NCBI GenBank assembly: GCA_963530295.1
Contig: CAUSCF010000010.1
Location: forward strand, 4,632 to 68,631
Origin: JABCPE02 sp963530295
Lineage (GTDB): Bacteria; Bacteroidota; Bacteroidia; Flavobacteriales; Weeksellaceae
Direction: 5' to 3'
Length of the DNA: 64,000 nt
Positions within the stretch are counted from its first letter, which is position 1. Each line of letters opens with the position of its first letter. The translations under genes and the position numbers were made by a program. Shown here piece by piece: positions 7,899 through 14,525 of this stretch. The notes below the pieces were generated by a model. That model did no database searches and was not told the origin of the DNA. It saw only the letters and a list, made by a program, of their open reading frames with translations.

Positions 7899-8006
7899 TA
7901 AAGGTGGAAAAATACTTAATTTATAATCATTACTTAAATGGGTAATTAAACTACCTAATTTTTTATCAATATAATAACAGGGGATACCAAAAAGATTGGT
8001 CAAATT

Positions 8007-8054
8007 TAGGGGGCTTCGGGGGATAGTAGATAGCCCCCTATACCTATCCCCTTT
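8007..8054. terminator. Double hairpin between convergent genes
   Basis: TAGGGGGC (8007-8014) pairs with GCCCCCTA (8033-8040); alternatively GGGGATAG (8019-8026) pairs with CTATCCCC (8044-8051), followed by TTTT. The two stems are mutually exclusive. It lies between the end of the Rep-like gene and the end of the kinase gene, overlapping the last codons of the kinase, and probably stops transcription from the left. Confidence 0.5.
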
Positions 8055-9993
8055 TAGCTCCAAAGATTTTATCTTTATTAGTATCTATATAATAATAGTA
8101 TTTTTGATAAAGTGTTTTATATGAATAATCTTTTTCTGATTCTGTTTTTATTTTAACAAGAACTATAATAGTATCTCCATGTCTCTCCACTATTTCTGAT
8201 TCTAATAAATCATATTTTAGATATTGAAATCTAGAATTATATTCATTTATACCACTTGTTATTGTATATTTATCTTTGGGATCTTTATCATCAAGAAAAA
8301 ACTGAACTTCATCCGCAAAATATACATCTAAATTTTTTCCATTAGATAAATCTTCAAAATATCTGCTCAAGAAACTTTTATAATAATCATTATATTTTAA
8401 TAATTCGTTCTTTGTATCTTCTTTTGACACACCAACTGTATCTGTAAGTATCAAAGACTTTTGAGTATTAGTATTTTGGGGTAACTCTGTTGAAATAGTG
8501 TCCATGAGAATTTCTTCACTATCCTTTATATTCTCTTCAGCATGGTCATTATCAGGCACATAACGACTAGTTAAAGTATTGGATAAAATAAACCAAGAAA
8601 GCAAAGCAATAATAATGAGTAAGAGTATAATGATGTAAACCTTAAAATTTTTTGAAAAGTTAGCAGAAGGAGCAGAATTACTCTCTTCTCGCTTATTTTC
8701 CTGTTTTTCAAGTATTTCCGCTCGATTGTTTTGATAAACATTATCAATATCATCCAATCTTATTTCATATTCTTTCTGATTCTGATTCAGGTAGAATGAT
8801 TTGGTTTTTCCATTACCTACCAAAATTATTCTCTTAGAAGAATACTGATTGATGTCCAGCTCTATAGGTGTTTTTCCTAAAAAATTACTCTCTACAACTG
8901 ATGTGTGATACACCTCTACTCCTTGTGGAACTGATTTTATAATGAATTTAAAATTATCAACTGGGGATTGCTTAGACAGAGAAATACTCCCTTTTGTTGA
9001 TTCAGCAGGTATTTCTTTCATTCCCTCTATATCTGATTGAGCAGGGTTCTCTCTTTTAATTTCAATATCATGTTCCCCTGCATAAACATTAATTCTTTCT
9101 CTATCAGGAGAACTCATATTACTTAATAGATTATCAAGATAGAAATTTAATGATCTTTCATTTATATTTCTCAATCTTCTAACCAATTCTGATGATTGTG
9201 GATTTAATAAGTCTTTTGATTTAAATAAAAAATTATCCTCATCATTAAATCCTCCTCTCAAATCTTTATTCCAAAGAGTTTTATCATATTTCAATGCTTC
9301 TAATGAGGTTAATAACAACCAAAAAGAAAATCTATCTATCAGGGGATTATAATCTGACATATTTCTTTTAGGATGCTGAAAAGAAGGATGTCCTTTTTCT
9401 ATTGCTTGTTCTCCTTTAAGTGTAGGAATATACATAGCATCATAATCTACTAATTTTAGCTTTATACCCCCATTATTGGCTTGTTCCACTAAAACATTTC
9501 CTGACTGAATATCTCCATGAGCTATGTCTTTTGCTTCTAAATCATGACTTAGCTCTACCAGCTTATTTTGTAATTCTGATATTTTCTGATTATCATTAAT
9601 AATAAAAGATACATAATCATTAAGTTTCTGACCATGAGACCATTCTAAAAGTATAATAGGATATAGGTTACCTTTTATTTTAATACCTTCTTTATGGAGT
9701 GTATTTTTACAAAGCCAATCTACAGAAAAGTTTTCTAAGTAATTGGAAATATTCTCTATTCTATTGATATTTTCCTGTTTTCCTCCACTTAAAAAGCATC
9801 TTAAAGCATACTCTTTCCCTGATTTTGAATTTCTAATTTTAAAAATTCCTGCAAATGCTCCTGACCCAAAACTAAAAATCTTAATCGGGGAAGTTTTACT
9901 TGGTATAAACTCATAAGCATCTGGAAGATTCAGAATAGAAGAACCATTTTTCCTGATTTCATTTTCATATTCTGAGATGAGTGGATAGTTCAT
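8044..9993 (-). CDS. Membrane protein kinase with PEGA domain
   Basis: 649 residues, last gene of the cargo operon. The kinase domain (about 35-300) has a glycine-rich loop FGSGAFAG (about 42-49), HGDIQSGN at 159-166 (Asp161, Asn166) and DYD at 183-185 in place of DFG. The usual VAIK lysine is Arg65 (YALRCF). A PEGA-type beta domain lies at about 349-414, one transmembrane helix at about 452-471, and an extracytoplasmic part (about 475-649) resembling small NTF2-like folds. It should phosphorylate Ser/Thr on the cytoplasmic side. It overlaps the PP2C gene by 4 bp (ATGA), so kinase and phosphatase are translationally coupled. Confidence 0.88.
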   Translation of the reverse strand: MNYPLISEYENEIRKNGSSILNLPDAYEFIPSKTSPIKIFSFGSGAFAGIFKIRNSKSGKEYALRCFLSGGKQENINRIENISNYLENFSVDWLCKNTLHKEGIKIKGNLYPIILLEWSHGQKLNDYVSFIINDNQKISELQNKLVELSHDLEAKDIAHGDIQSGNVLVEQANNGGIKLKLVDYDAMYIPTLKGEQAIEKGHPSFQHPKRNMSDYNPLIDRFSFWLLLTSLEALKYDKTLWNKDLRGGFNDEDNFLFKSKDLLNPQSSELVRRLRNINERSLNFYLDNLLSNMSSPDRERINVYAGEHDIEIKRENPAQSDIEGMKEIPAESTKGSISLSKQSPVDNFKFIIKSVPQGVEVYHTSVVESNFLGKTPIELDINQYSSKRIILVGNGKTKSFYLNQNQKEYEIRLDDIDNVYQNNRAEILEKQENKREESNSAPSANFSKNFKVYIIILLLIIIALLSWFILSNTLTSRYVPDNDHAEENIKDSEEILMDTISTELPQNTNTQKSLILTDTVGVSKEDTKNELLKYNDYYKSFLSRYFEDLSNGKNLDVYFADEVQFFLDDKDPKDKYTITSGINEYNSRFQYLKYDLLESEIVERHGDTIIVLVKIKTESEKDYSYKTLYQKYYYYIDTNKDKIFGAKRG

Positions 9994-11045
9994 TTTGTGT
10001 CCGTTTTTATAGTATCTATATTTTTTTCTAATTTAACTTGAGGTTTTTCTATGAAAGCCTTTTCTTTAATATTAATTCTTTTTTGGATCTTACCACTATA
10101 TAATAAATACCCTATACCAAGAATAAAAAGCACGAGTATAATTGTAGCATATCCTAATATTTTTTTTGATACCTTATGCTTTTTCTGTAAATCAGATACA
10201 ATTATATCCCGCTCATATTGTTGTTTTTCTTCCTTGTTTTTATCTTTAAAATCATTATTAAAATTAATAATTGGCGTTTCCACCTTAGGAAAAGAAAAAT
10301 CTTTTGGAGGGTGTATATTTTGCTCTTCAGATTTGGCATTAGGCTCTATAACACATATCGTTATATCATCTTCTTCTAACCTTTTGGCTTCCCATTCTGA
10401 AATAATATAATCCTTAAAACTTTCAAAATCTTCTAAATGCAGAATTTTATCTATAATATTGTTATCTCTTAATGTCAGTCTTGCAACAGCATCTGTCATC
10501 AAAATAATCTTGTCATTTTCTTTAATAGATAGTTTGCCAGACCTAAACTGTTCTTGTTTCACCTGATGATTAAGAAGCCTCGTAGTGGACAGAAAACCCT
10601 TGTCTTTGTCCAATTCTTCTACATTTGAAAAGGGAAAAGACTGTAATCCATCTGTTGTTTTTACAAAACCACACACATCTCCAGAAGAAACATATCTTAA
10701 AGTATCTTTTCGCACTTCAATCCCCATAAATGTGGCATAACTTCCATCAGCTATTTTGCGGAGTTCCAGCATTCTTAAAGCAGGATTGGGATTGGGTTCA
10801 AATTCTATTTCTGAAAAATCCTGTGCATATTTCTCTAAATCTATTAAGAATTTTTCTATCTCAAATTCAGGATTCTGAACAAAATTATTAACCAGCATTT
10901 CTGCCCAAATTTCAGATTTAAAGCCTTGTGTAGCCCCATCTGAAATAGCAATAACTCCTTTTTCTTCGCTATAGCAATATTTGTCTTGTATATCACTAAA
11001 TCCACTGACAGAGCATTTGTGTATTTGTAAAGTTTTTATTTTCAT
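9990..11045 (-). CDS. PP2C-type protein phosphatase, membrane-anchored
   Basis: 351 residues. PP2C metal-binding motifs are present: AISDGATQG with Asp36, a central SGDVCGF segment (about 121), MTDAVARL with Asp185, and EEDDITICVI with Asp226-Asp227. A single carboxy-terminal transmembrane helix lies at about 296-317, leaving a short tail. It should dephosphorylate Ser/Thr residues, most likely those modified by the kinase encoded next to it. Its start overlaps the VWA stop codon by one base (TAATG) and its end overlaps the kinase start by four. Confidence 0.93.
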   Translation of the reverse strand: MKIKTLQIHKCSVSGFSDIQDKYCYSEEKGVIAISDGATQGFKSEIWAEMLVNNFVQNPEFEIEKFLIDLEKYAQDFSEIEFEPNPNPALRMLELRKIADGSYATFMGIEVRKDTLRYVSSGDVCGFVKTTDGLQSFPFSNVEELDKDKGFLSTTRLLNHQVKQEQFRSGKLSIKENDKIILMTDAVARLTLRDNNIIDKILHLEDFESFKDYIISEWEAKRLEEDDITICVIEPNAKSEEQNIHPPKDFSFPKVETPIINFNNDFKDKNKEEKQQYERDIIVSDLQKKHKVSKKILGYATIILVLFILGIGYLLYSGKIQKRINIKEKAFIEKPQVKLEKNIDTIKTDTK

Positions 11046-11851
11046 TATACCAACTGACTGCCTATATTTAAGAAATCCATAAGATGCTTAGCATTACCAT
11101 TGAAAACATAGCCTTTTGCTCCTTGCTTTACATCGTAATTCATAACTCTTGCATTCTTTATCATATTATCATTTAATGGCGTAGAAAGGTCAAAAAGCAG
11201 CTGAGCATAACTATTCGAATTTTGCATACTTAAAGGGAACAATATACTATCTCCCTCACTTCCTGAAATATGAATATTAAAAACATTTACACCTCCGTAA
11301 TTTGTGCGTAATGACTTTAAATTATTAACAACTTGTATGAGTCTCTGTTGGTTCATCCCTCCATCTGTTGCTACTCCATCTGTAATATTGATAACAATTG
11401 GAGGATGGCAATCTCTATGGTTACCCCAGTTAATCCATGCCTCACAAATTCTGTAAACATTCTCAAACGCCTCTGCCATTGGGGTTTGTCCAACTGCTTT
11501 AGGAGTAATCCAAACTGGATTTTCATTAGGATTATTAATGGGATTATTAAACACATCCGAAATAGACACCACCCAATGGTCTCTAAGATTACCTTCCCAT
11601 GCAGGTTCTATGCCATTTTTAATAGCTCCATATCCTATAACAGATAATTCAAATCTATTTTTTATTGTTCCACTAGAATCATAGCATTTTAATCCTGTCT
11701 CAAATATAATTTCATTGATGCTTTCTGCTAATTTTTGTGCTTTACTTCCTCCTCCTGAAAAATCATCCGCCATGGAACCACTCTGATCAAGCATATAAAC
11801 TATTAAACATGGATTGGTAGAACTAATCTGTAAGGTTTCTATATTATACAT
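11045..11851 (-). CDS. VWA-domain protein, TerY-like
   Basis: 268 residues, almost all one von Willebrand A domain. The metal-ion-dependent adhesion site is intact: DQSGS at 22-26 (Asp22, Ser24, Ser26), Thr123 (GQTPM) and Asp158 (NITDG). No signal peptide or membrane helix, so it is cytoplasmic. VWA proteins of the TerY group occur with PP2C and kinase genes in phosphorylation triads tied to stress and phage response; here all three genes overlap or touch. It may be the scaffold or the regulated substrate of the pair. Nineteen bases separate it from the preceding gene. Confidence 0.92.
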   Translation of the reverse strand: MYNIETLQISSTNPCLIVYMLDQSGSMADDFSGGGSKAQKLAESINEIIFETGLKCYDSSGTIKNRFELSVIGYGAIKNGIEPAWEGNLRDHWVVSISDVFNNPINNPNENPVWITPKAVGQTPMAEAFENVYRICEAWINWGNHRDCHPPIVINITDGVATDGGMNQQRLIQVVNNLKSLRTNYGGVNVFNIHISGSEGDSILFPLSMQNSNSYAQLLFDLSTPLNDNMIKNARVMNYDVKQGAKGYVFNGNAKHLMDFLNIGSQLV

Positions 11852-11869
11852 TTTAAAGTAAATTTATAA

Positions 11870-12598
11870 TTAATATCTATTATGCCCTCCATTATAGCTA
11901 AAGCCTCCTTTTTTAGACTGAGATAGTGATGGAGGGGTAATTTCTGATTGTTTTTTACCATATATTTCCCCCATATCATTACTATGGAACCCTTTTCTAA
12001 CCATACTATCAACCATTATATTTTGGATGCCTGTTATATTTTGTCTGCTTTTTCTCTTATTAAATATTCGAATAACTATAATGAAAACAATAATAAAAAC
12101 TCCTATAAACAAAGCTATGGGTAGAGCATTTTTGATTAACATCTCTTCATTATTTCCCCCTCCTTGGTAAGAGGAGTATTTAGGCTTCCATGTTCCATCC
12201 TCTGTTAAAGTATGTGTTTCCTTTATAGGGACTTCTTTGTACATCTCTATTTTACCCTCTACACCCTTATTTATAATTTTTTTTGCATCGGAAACCCAGT
12301 TATGATTAGAATTATTTAGATAATTATGCTCTTTTGTTTTTGGTAGTTTTACTGCTGATTCCATTTTATACTGAGATAGGTCTCTATTAGATAACCAATC
12401 GTCGTTTTGAACAGGAAGGCTAAATTGTGGATCACTTCTTCCTATAGGTATATGCTGACTTCCCACTGAAGGAACATGTGTCTCCTGAAGTGAATTTTCA
12501 TATGTAGGTGGTTTTGGTTGTGGGTCTATGTATTGTTTTTGTGAAAATACTAGTACACTTACAAACGACATTACACTAAATAATAGTTTTCTTTTCAT
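11870..12598 (-). CDS. Single-span membrane protein of the kinase operon
   Basis: I do not recognise a family. Started at the ATG at 12598 (242 residues) because that gives a proper signal peptide (MKRKLLFSVMSFVSVLVFSQ); an upstream ATG at 12643 would overlap the previous gene and place 15 residues before it. A Pro/Ser/Asn-rich periplasmic part (about 20-155) is followed by a transmembrane helix at about 158-178 and a basic cytoplasmic tail. The tail carries RKGF...EIYGKK (about 201-216) and ends in GGFSYNGGHNRY, motifs shared with the two upstream genes. Confidence 0.75.
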   Translation of the reverse strand: MKRKLLFSVMSFVSVLVFSQKQYIDPQPKPPTYENSLQETHVPSVGSQHIPIGRSDPQFSLPVQNDDWLSNRDLSQYKMESAVKLPKTKEHNYLNNSNHNWVSDAKKIINKGVEGKIEMYKEVPIKETHTLTEDGTWKPKYSSYQGGGNNEEMLIKNALPIALFIGVFIIVFIIVIRIFNKRKSRQNITGIQNIMVDSMVRKGFHSNDMGEIYGKKQSEITPPSLSQSKKGGFSYNGGHNRY

Positions 12599-12626
12599 AC
12601 TTTTTCTTTTTATGTTTATAAAATAA

Positions 12627-13151
12627 TTAATGTTTCTTTCCATAAATGTTATCCCCTTTTTGAAATCCTACTTTTTTAGAATCTGTATAAGGAGGTTGCT
12701 GGGATGCATGGTTGTATTGTGAAGATTGTTGTGTGTTATATTCTGATGTACCATTACCATTATGCCCTCCTTCATATCTGAAATCATTTTGGGGCATATT
12801 ATTATGAGGAGAAACATATGGCGGAGAAAATGAATCCGCTCTATTATTCACAACAGCTTTAGGGTCTTCTCCGTATTTGTTGCTTCCCCTAGTTCCTTCA
12901 GCAAAAAGCAACCAAAAAGCATAAAATGGAATTAAAATATACCATCCTGTATTATCTAAATCATGTGATCGTTTTACTGCCTGTGCCAATCCAAACCAAC
13001 AGAAAGGAGCGTATAAAATAAGTACTCCTCCTTCTCTCGTCCCTCCCGCTATTGCCATTATAATACTACTAATAAAAGCATTTATAATGAGAGTGAATGC
13101 ATACTCTGTTCTTCTTATTCTTCCTTTGAATGAAAATGGTTTTTTAAACAT
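12627..13151 (-). CDS. DUF805 membrane protein with motif-bearing tail
   Basis: 174 residues. Residues 1 to about 95 are a DUF805 domain (FSFKGRIRRTEYAF start, RSHDLDNTGWY, then a last span ending FAEGTRGSNKYGEDP). The remaining 80 residues are a polar, Asn/Gln/Ser/Tyr-rich tail not usual for the family, with FRYEGGHN at 124-131 and the ending KKVGFQKGDNIYGKKH. DUF805 function is unknown. The tail motifs recur in both neighbours, suggesting that all three are recognised by one partner. Confidence 0.85.
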   Translation of the reverse strand: MFKKPFSFKGRIRRTEYAFTLIINAFISSIIMAIAGGTREGGVLILYAPFCWFGLAQAVKRSHDLDNTGWYILIPFYAFWLLFAEGTRGSNKYGEDPKAVVNNRADSFSPPYVSPHNNMPQNDFRYEGGHNGNGTSEYNTQQSSQYNHASQQPPYTDSKKVGFQKGDNIYGKKH

Positions 13152-13232
13152 AATGATTCGTTTTTAAAAGTTTTATGCTTTTGCCTTTTTATGAGTTCAG
13201 TAATAGTATAGAATATCTGTTACGGGTTGTTT

Positions 13233-13790
13233 TTAGTTTTTACCATAAAGCTTTTGAGGATTAAATCCTTTTCTTTCAGTTTTTACATTTTCTTGGCTTA
13301 TGTTCCTTTGAGGCTGATTCTGCAAAGTTGTTTGGGGTTGATATGAAATGTTTTTAAATGTGCTGTCTCCTTCCAAATAAAGTCCATTGGTGTATTCTAT
13401 AAGATTTAAATCAATAAACTCATTGCTAGAAGAATTTTTAATTCGGAAAGTATCAAACCCCAATGTTATTAAAGTTCTTACTATCTGAGGATTATCTATA
13501 ATAACAGAACTTAATAAAAATATTTCTTCTGGTTGCAAGTCACAACCATTTAATATCTTCATTTCTATGCCACTCCTAAAATTAAAACTGCTTGAAATAT
13601 TTTTGAAATCAGAGTTTCCTGATACTGTGCTAAACTTACATATTCTATTCGTTATCCCATTAATATATGCCATCTCATATGCATTATTGAGTATAGTCAT
13701 AATTTCAGAACGGGATGTATCTCCTTCTATTAAATGGTCTAAAAGAGAATGCACTACTGACTTTACATGCTGTATAAATAACTCATTCAT
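13233..13790 (-). CDS. Uncharacterised first protein of the kinase operon
   Basis: 185 residues, no recognised domain, no signal peptide or membrane helix. The amino-terminal 130 residues look like a compact mixed alpha/beta domain; residues about 145-172 are Gln/Asn-rich and disordered in appearance; the protein ends RKGFNPQKLYGKN, matching the motif in the two following proteins. First gene of the operon. No promoter box is seen in the 40 bases before it; the nearest upstream promoter is that of the structured RNA at about 13833-14027. Confidence 0.75.
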   Translation of the reverse strand: MNELFIQHVKSVVHSLLDHLIEGDTSRSEIMTILNNAYEMAYINGITNRICKFSTVSGNSDFKNISSSFNFRSGIEMKILNGCDLQPEEIFLLSSVIIDNPQIVRTLITLGFDTFRIKNSSSNEFIDLNLIEYTNGLYLEGDSTFKNISYQPQTTLQNQPQRNISQENVKTERKGFNPQKLYGKN

Positions 13791-13832
13791 GGTCTTGGGT
13801 TTTTACAATTAATTTATATGATAAAAACCAAC

Positions 13833-13862
13833 AAAAAAAGCGAGGGGCTTTTCCACGCTTTT
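13833..13862 (-). terminator. Terminator of the structured RNA
   Basis: Minus-strand stem AAAAGCG/CGCTTTT followed by a run of T, 43 bases before the first gene of the cargo operon. Confidence 0.65.
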
Positions 13863-14027
13863 GTTCAGTAAGGTCGACCAAAACCTAAGAGTAATAAAAA
13901 CAATGGAAAGCCACTCACTATAGGATATAGTAAGTGTGCCAACTTGTTTTGCCTTTACTCTTCTAATAAAATTGGTCGTTCTACTTGAACAAAGCAAAAA
14001 AGTTTACACTTTTTATGTCGTTGATGT
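13833..14027 (-). ncRNA. Structured RNA or attenuating leader upstream of the kinase operon
   Basis: The 13791-14242 gap is explained mainly by this element. The minus strand has a -7 box TATATTTG (14033-14040) and ends in an intrinsic terminator (13833-13862). Between them the RNA folds into one long rod: 13861-13881 with 13972-13992 (imperfect), 13887-13894 with 13955-13962, 13897-13903 with 13944-13950, and an apical hairpin 13912-13922 with 13926-13936 closed by GGA. Length near 190 nt and a rod with internal loops recall 6S RNA, but sequence identity to 6S cannot be shown here. As no other promoter is seen for the operon, it may instead be an attenuating leader. Confidence 0.55.
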
Positions 14028-14032
14028 CCTTG

Positions 14033-14040
14033 CAAATATA
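14033..14040 (-). promoter_or_regulatory. -7 box for the structured RNA and perhaps the kinase operon
   Basis: TATATTTG on the minus strand. The -33 element is weak: TTTG occurs only 14 bases upstream and TATG 19 bases upstream. Confidence 0.45.
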
Positions 14041-14163
14041 TACAATTTTTTTATCAAAACATAAAAAGACTTCCCATTTAATTTTTACAAAAATAAGTAA
14101 TCATTGAATAAAGTTTATATCTCAATAGCCCCCAAAAGAATATTTTAAAGTGTTTTTCTAAAA

Positions 14164-14200
14164 GTTGTCACATATGTTGTCACATATTAAAAACAAATCG
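14164..14200. repeat. Right subterminal tandem repeat (probable integrase arm sites)
   Basis: Tandem 12-mers (14164-14175 and TGTTGTCACATA at 14176-14187) followed by TTAAAAACAAATC. It matches the left-end array at 3703-3737 in order and spacing and has the same orientation. Confidence 0.65.
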
Positions 14201-14233
14201 CTCATAAACCATTGGTTTACAAGCGATTGTTTA
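14193..14233 (-). terminator. Element-borne terminator now serving tRNA-Cys
   Basis: Hairpin AATCGCT...TAAACCA / TGGTTTA...AGCGATT; on the minus strand it is followed by TTTTTAAT. It lies just downstream of tRNA-Cys but inside the element, so the element replaces the terminator it displaced to 3535-3568. Confidence 0.65.
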
Positions 14234-14238
14234 GGTAA

Positions 14239-14254
14239 ATTGAGGTTCCGAGCG
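14239..14254. repeat. Right attachment site (attR) in tRNA-Cys
   Basis: ATTGAGGTTCCGAGCG, identical to 3570-3585. The last 12 bases are the 3' end of tRNA-Cys; the sequences differ from the next base on (G here, A at the left). Confidence 0.85.
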
Positions 14255-14313
14255 GATTCGAACCGCTGTAGATGGTTTTGCAGACCACTGCCTAGCCGCT
14301 CGGCCACGGAACC
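14243..14313 (-). tRNA. tRNA-Cys (GCA anticodon), insertion target
   Basis: Reverse strand: acceptor GGTTCCG/CGGAACC, discriminator U, anticodon loop CTGCAAA (GCA), T-arm GGTTCGAATCC. CCA is not encoded. The gene is intact because the integrated element restores its 3' end. Confidence 0.97.
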
Positions 14314-14327
14314 ATTTTTGAATGGTG

Positions 14328-14359
14328 CAAAAGTAGTAAAAGTTTTTTATTTAATCAAA
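14328..14359 (-). promoter_or_regulatory. Promoter for tRNA-Cys
   Basis: TTTG, 20-bp spacer, TACTTTTG on the minus strand; the tRNA 5' end is 14 bases beyond the box. Confidence 0.6.
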
Positions 14360-14525
14360 ATATTGATAGATATTTTTCCATTTGAAATTAACTAACTGAT
14401 TATCAAATATAATAATGTATTTATTTCTACTTTTAAAATAAATTTGACTTCTTCTATGCTCTATTTTTCCGATATTTGGCGTGTGAAATAGGCAGAAGCA
14501 GTTTTTAAATTAACTTTTTAGGGAA

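Larger units (their letters stand above)
3570..14254. mobile_element. Integrative element in tRNA-Cys, about 10.7 kb
   Basis: Bounded by the 16-bp direct repeats at 3570-3585 and 14239-14254. The right copy rebuilds the 3' end of an intact tRNA-Cys gene. A tyrosine integrase gene lies just inside the left end and paired TGTTGTCACA repeats lie inside each end. Contents: integrase, Fic protein, candidate RNA, two helix-turn-helix proteins, possible replication initiator, then the minus-strand kinase/PP2C/VWA cargo operon and a second candidate RNA. No relaxase, conjugation or phage structural genes are seen, so it is not self-transmissible by any mechanism visible here. Confidence 0.88.

Noticed and set aside
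13809..13997. 62-residue minus-strand reading frame upstream of the kinase operon
   Set aside because: It lies within the structured RNA and runs through its terminator stem; the product has no recognisable features.
13833..14027. Retron msr/msd RNA
   Set aside because: The RNA is rod-like and stable, but no reverse transcriptase gene exists in the element.
14165..14395. 76-residue plus-strand frame
   Set aside because: It reads through attR and tRNA-Cys on the opposite strand.
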